Source: Actinomycetota bacterium (GTDB taxonomy: Bacteria > Actinomycetota > Actinomycetes > Nanopelagicales > Nanopelagicaceae). Taken from it: a stretch of 8,423 nt of DNA. A program made the translations under genes and the position numbers. This document shows positions 5,799-8,423 of the stretch, piece after piece. The DNA is taken from contig WLME01000039.1 of the NCBI GenBank assembly GCA_009700365.1, forward strand, positions 1 through 8,423. Direction: 5' to 3'. Positions within the stretch are counted from its first letter, which is position 1, and each line of letters opens with the position of its first letter. The notes beneath the pieces were generated by a model. That model worked only from the letters and a program-made list of their open reading frames with translations, did not search any database and was not told where the DNA came from.

Positions 5799-7400
5799 TT
5801 AGAAATCAAATACCGGCTCGGCAGACTCATAAACCTGGCCATTGGCTCCAAAAACAAGAAATCGATTAAATCCTCGGGTAAACCATCGGTCGTGGGTCAC
5901 AGATAAGACTGTGCCCTCATAACGATCGAGGGCATGTTCAAGTGATTCAGCGCTTGCAAGATCTAAATTATCTGTTGGTTCATCGAGTAAAAGTAGAGTC
6001 GATCCTGAAAGCTCAAGGAGGAGAATTTGAAAACGAGCTTGTTGTCCCCCAGATAAAGATGAGAATTTCTGTTCTGCTTGTTTATCTATCTCATATTTAC
6101 GAAGCACGCTCTTTGCCGGACCTAATTGCAGAGAATAGGTCTCCCAAAGAATTTCGAGAAGTGTCTTGCCTTCAAATTCAGGATGGGAATGCGTCTGAGC
6201 AAAGTAACCGATTTCCACTCGAGCACCAATCTTAAAATTGCCTGCATACTTCACGGTCGAGTCTCCAGAGATCAATCGGAAGAAGTGTGATTTACCTGTT
6301 CCATTCTTTCCAAGAACTGCGATGCGATCACCAAAGAAGACTTCGAAATTAAATGGCTCTGTCAGGTTTTCAATCGCTAAGTTTTCAAAGGTAAGAGCTC
6401 GTAACCCTGTGCGTCCACCACGAAGCCCAACTTTTACATCTTGTTCGACAGGGGGTGCTTCAGGTGCACCAGCTTCTTCAAACTTACGAAGTCTTGTCTG
6501 CATTGCATGGTACTTATTTGCCATATCGGGTGAACTCGCTGCCTGTACTTGCAGAGTTCGGACTAGATCAATCAGACGTTGATGTTCTTGTTCCCAGCGA
6601 AGTAGAAGCTCTGCAAATCTCTCATTTCGAGCCCGCCTGGCTTCGTGCCACGTATCAAATTTTCCGCCATGGATCCACGCTGTATTTCCATTGACACCTT
6701 GTTCGAGTGCAACGATACGTGTGGCCGTGTTCTGTAGAAGTTCGCGATCGTGACTTACAAATAAAACAGATTTTTTTGTCTCGGCGACTACTTTTTCAAG
6801 CCAGCGTTTGGATGGAACATCTAAGTAGTTATCCGGCTCGTCAAGGAGCAGAACTTCTTCAGGGCCCTCGAGGAGAGCACGCAGGACCAGCTTCTTCTGC
6901 TCTCCCCCAGATAGCGTATTTACTTTACGTTCTGCGACTTCATCAAAGGACTTTCCGAGCATCTCAGTGCAGCATTTATCCCAGATAACTTCGAAGTCAT
7001 AGCCGCCGCAATCTCCCCAATCGATAATTGCTTGGGCGTAAGCCATCTGGCTCTTTTCAGAGCCATCTTCATTCATCACTTTTTCAGATTCAAGGATCTT
7101 TGCTGCGGCGTCGCGAATGCGAGCGGGAGCGACGGAGATAAGAATTTCGCGCACAGTGGTTTCATCGCGTACAGAGCCAATGAACTGGCGCATGACACCA
7201 AGCCCGCCAGTGATTGCGACGCTTCCTTGATCAGGTGAAATATCACCACAGATCATGCGGATCAGAGTTGTCTTACCTGAACCATTGGGGCCGATTAAGG
7301 CAACTTTTGCACCATCTCCAACACGAAATGAAACATCATTAAGAAGTACGCGCCCATCGGAGAGTGAATACTCCACACCTGAGACATCAATATGTCCCAT
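5799..7400 (-). CDS. ABC-F family ATPase (ribosome-associated, soluble)
   Basis: A 533-residue protein with two ATP-binding cassettes in one chain and no membrane segment, the ABC-F layout. These proteins bind the ribosomal E site and act on stalled or initiating ribosomes, or give antibiotic resistance. Cassette 1: Walker A GPNGSGKTT at 37-45, signature LSGGEQ at 163-168, Walker B LLLDEPD at 184-190 with Glu188, switch His217. Cassette 2: Walker A GKNGTGKS at 364-371, signature LSGGQQ at 449-454, Walker B LLLDEP at 470-475 with Glu474, His503. All catalytic residues are present. The D-loop of cassette 1 is DNYLD instead of the common TNHLD. The linker (about 246-325) is a charged helical hairpin whose tip is near 286-296, short compared with many resistance proteins. 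The ATG uses the last A of the truA stop (TAATG). The subfamily cannot be fixed by eye; a resistance role is possible but the housekeeping context argues for general translation support. Confidence 0.93.
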   Translation of the reverse strand: MGHIDVSGVEYSLSDGRVLLNDVSFRVGDGAKVALIGPNGSGKTTLIRMICGDISPDQGSVAITGGLGVMRQFIGSVRDETTVREILISVAPARIRDAAAKILESEKVMNEDGSEKSQMAYAQAIIDWGDCGGYDFEVIWDKCCTEMLGKSFDEVAERKVNTLSGGEQKKLVLRALLEGPEEVLLLDEPDNYLDVPSKRWLEKVVAETKKSVLFVSHDRELLQNTATRIVALEQGVNGNTAWIHGGKFDTWHEARRARNERFAELLLRWEQEHQRLIDLVRTLQVQAASSPDMANKYHAMQTRLRKFEEAGAPEAPPVEQDVKVGLRGGRTGLRALTFENLAIENLTEPFNFEVFFGDRIAVLGKNGTGKSHFFRLISGDSTVKYAGNFKIGARVEIGYFAQTHSHPEFEGKTLLEILWETYSLQLGPAKSVLRKYEIDKQAEQKFSSLSGGQQARFQILLLELSGSTLLLLDEPTDNLDLASAESLEHALDRYEGTVLSVTHDRWFTRGFNRFLVFGANGQVYESAEPVFDF

Positions 7401-8248
7401 TAACCGCTTCCATCCCGTTTTCCGATCGTGACCTTTGCGCGTTCAAGAAGTTGATCATCAGTTGGGTAGTCAACTTTATAAAGACTCAACCCACGAGCTG
7501 GGAATACGAGTGAATCTGATACTCGCTCTTTATTTGCAAGAAGCTCAGCCATCCAGCTCGGATCTTTGCGTCCATCTGCTACGCAGACTACGGCCCCCAC
7601 AAGATTGCGCACCATCGAATAACAGAAGGCATCTGCTGCAACATCTGCGACAAGTAATCCTTCTTCAGTTCGCTTCCATTCGTATTTTTCAAGGGTACGA
7701 ATTGTGGTTCCGCCCTGTCTAAATTTGCAGAAGGCCGCGAAATCATGATGCCCTAGAACTAAAGCGCTAGCTTCATTCATCTTCTCAACATCAAGAGGGC
7801 GATACCAAGAAGCAACGTCATAACGGGAAAGCGGCAAAACCACATCATTGTTATCTAAGATTTTGTAGATGTAGTGACGTCGAAGCGCTGAAAAGCGGGC
7901 GTGGAACCCAACGGGTGCATCGGTGACATTCATTATGCGAACATCCTCATCAAGAATCCGATTAAGTTTGTATCGCAGGTCCTTATAAGTCAGCTCTCCA
8001 TCAAAGATGGCATCAGGGACATCGACATGAACTACTTGGCCGGTGGCATGCACTCCTGCATCTGTGCGTCCTGCAACAATTGATGCTGTATCCACACGCG
8101 AAATACGAGAGATTGCTTCTTCTACGAGATCTTGGATTGTTCGTCGATCCGGTTGTGCGCCCCACCCATAAAAATTGGTGCCGTCGTAGGCGATATCAAG
8201 TCTTAAACGACGAAACCCACTCTCAGGAAAGAGAGTGGGCTGCGCCAT
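7400..8248 (-). CDS. truA: tRNA pseudouridine(38-40) synthase
   Basis: Isomerises uridine to pseudouridine at positions 38-40 of the anticodon arm in many tRNAs. The product has 282 residues, within the family range. LRLDIAYDGTNFYGWGAQP (15-33) is the N-terminal block. AGRTDAGVHATGQVVHVD (59-76) holds the catalytic Asp63. FHARFSALRRHYIYKI (115-130) carries the conserved Tyr126. FCYSMVRNLVGAV (208-220) and PARGLSLYKVDYP (250-262) close the C-terminal domain. The ATG at 8248 is the only possible start: an in-frame TAA lies 24 bases upstream and there is no other start codon before the conserved core. No Shine-Dalgarno precedes it. The first codons form a perfect inverted repeat (8216-8239), giving an N-terminal stretch AQPTLFPESG that looks unconserved. 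It follows rplQ by 17 bases, a standard actinobacterial order. Confidence 0.97.
   Translation of the reverse strand: MAQPTLFPESGFRRLRLDIAYDGTNFYGWGAQPDRRTIQDLVEEAISRISRVDTASIVAGRTDAGVHATGQVVHVDVPDAIFDGELTYKDLRYKLNRILDEDVRIMNVTDAPVGFHARFSALRRHYIYKILDNNDVVLPLSRYDVASWYRPLDVEKMNEASALVLGHHDFAAFCKFRQGGTTIRTLEKYEWKRTEEGLLVADVAADAFCYSMVRNLVGAVVCVADGRKDPSWMAELLANKERVSDSLVFPARGLSLYKVDYPTDDQLLERAKVTIGKRDGSG
8216..8239 (-). other. Perfect 9-bp hairpin in the first codons of truA
   Basis: On the minus strand CCCACTCTC, a six-base loop TTTCCT and GAGAGTGGG form an uninterrupted nine-pair stem. It begins nine bases after the A of the truA ATG and 26 bases after the rplQ stop. It is followed by TTTCGTCGTTT, a weak T-rich tail. 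It has the shape and place of a terminator for the rplQ end of the ribosomal-protein transcript, yet it lies inside the truA reading frame. It might attenuate transcription into truA or lower its translation. Function is inference. Confidence 0.6.
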
Positions 8249-8265
8249 CGTAAGAGTGAGTCGGT

Positions 8266-8423
8266 TTACTTATCTGTTACGAGTTCGATCACTGCCATAG
8301 GAGCGTTGTCGCCCTTACGTGGACCGATCTTTGTAATACGTGTGTATCCACCTTCGCGGTTAGCAAAAGTTGGTGCAATCACTGTGAAGAGTTGGTGAAC
8401 AACGCTCTTATTAGCGATACGCG
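8266..8423 (-). CDS. rplQ: 50S ribosomal protein L17, C-terminal part (gene runs off the right edge)
   Basis: I translated it by hand from the minus strand: 51 codons and a TAA stop at 8266-8268. The visible end includes VVHQLFTVIAPTFANREGGYTR, written here only as the span of residues 30 to 51 from the end, then ITKIGPRKGDNAPMAVIEL and VTDK. The GGYTRI block and the GD-x-APMAVIEL ending are diagnostic of bacterial L17. The protein stops directly after the conserved core, without the long acidic/alanine-rich tail seen in many high-GC actinobacteria. L17 is normally the last gene of the rpsM-rpsK-rpsD-rpoA-rplQ cluster, which would lie beyond the right edge. The start and N-terminal half are outside the window. 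Confidence 0.95.
   Translation of the reverse strand, partial: RIANKSVVHQLFTVIAPTFANREGGYTRITKIGPRKGDNAPMAVIELVTDK

Noticed and set aside
6238..6582. Plus-strand open frame of about 114 codons within the ABC-F region
   Set aside because: It is antisense to a fully conserved ABC-F coding sequence, has no recognisable domain or good ribosome binding site, and its composition (many Arg, Ser, Pro) is typical of a shadow frame.
1..8423. Mobile elements, CRISPR arrays, tRNA/rRNA genes, toxin-antitoxin or defence modules
   Set aside because: No transposase or integrase motifs, no regularly spaced repeats and no cloverleaf sequences were seen; all ten coding regions are identified housekeeping families and leave almost no unassigned space.

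Overview
The window is a dense, ordinary-looking housekeeping segment. Every gene I can support lies on the minus strand, so it is read from high to low coordinates. The order of transcription is: 3' end of rplQ (L17), truA, an ABC-F ATPase, a 129-base gap, rplM (L13), rpsI (S9), glmM, glmS, a PAP2-type membrane phosphatase, acpS, and the first 151 codons of alr (alanine racemase). The linkage rplQ-truA-rplM-rpsI-glmM-glmS-acpS-alr is a well-known actinobacterial arrangement. Base composition looks close to or a little below 50 % GC by eye (not calculated). Spacers are mostly 0-40 bases, with ATGA and TAATG overlaps. This points to a streamlined, low-GC actinobacterium, for example a freshwater planktonic lineage such as Nanopelagicales/acI. 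That placement is inference from order and composition.

Region by region: 8266-8423 is the end of the large ribosomal-protein/rpoA cluster (rplQ). truA follows after 17 bases, and its first codons form a perfect 9-bp inverted repeat. The ABC-F gene starts on the last base of truA's stop codon (TAATG). Bases 5670-5798 are the only substantial non-coding stretch. They hold a 9-bp inverted repeat just after the ABC-F stop, a good sigma70-type promoter overlapping it, and a small GC hairpin in the leader of rplM. From rplM to alr, seven genes run with gaps of 42, 20, 16, 3 and 2 bases and one 4-base overlap, so one long transcript is likely.

The genes combine two themes. TruA (tRNA pseudouridine 38-40), ABC-F (ribosome-bound ATPase), L17, L13 and S9 belong to translation. 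GlmM and GlmS make the amino-sugar precursor of UDP-GlcNAc, Alr makes D-alanine, AcpS activates acyl carrier protein, and the PAP2 protein probably handles a lipid phosphate at the membrane. Together these form an envelope-precursor block placed downstream of ribosomal genes.

I found no mobile element, CRISPR array, tRNA, rRNA, toxin-antitoxin pair or defence system, and no convincing new system. The points worth a second look are the compact rplM control region, the hairpin built into the start of truA, and the PAP2 protein with atypical signature residues.
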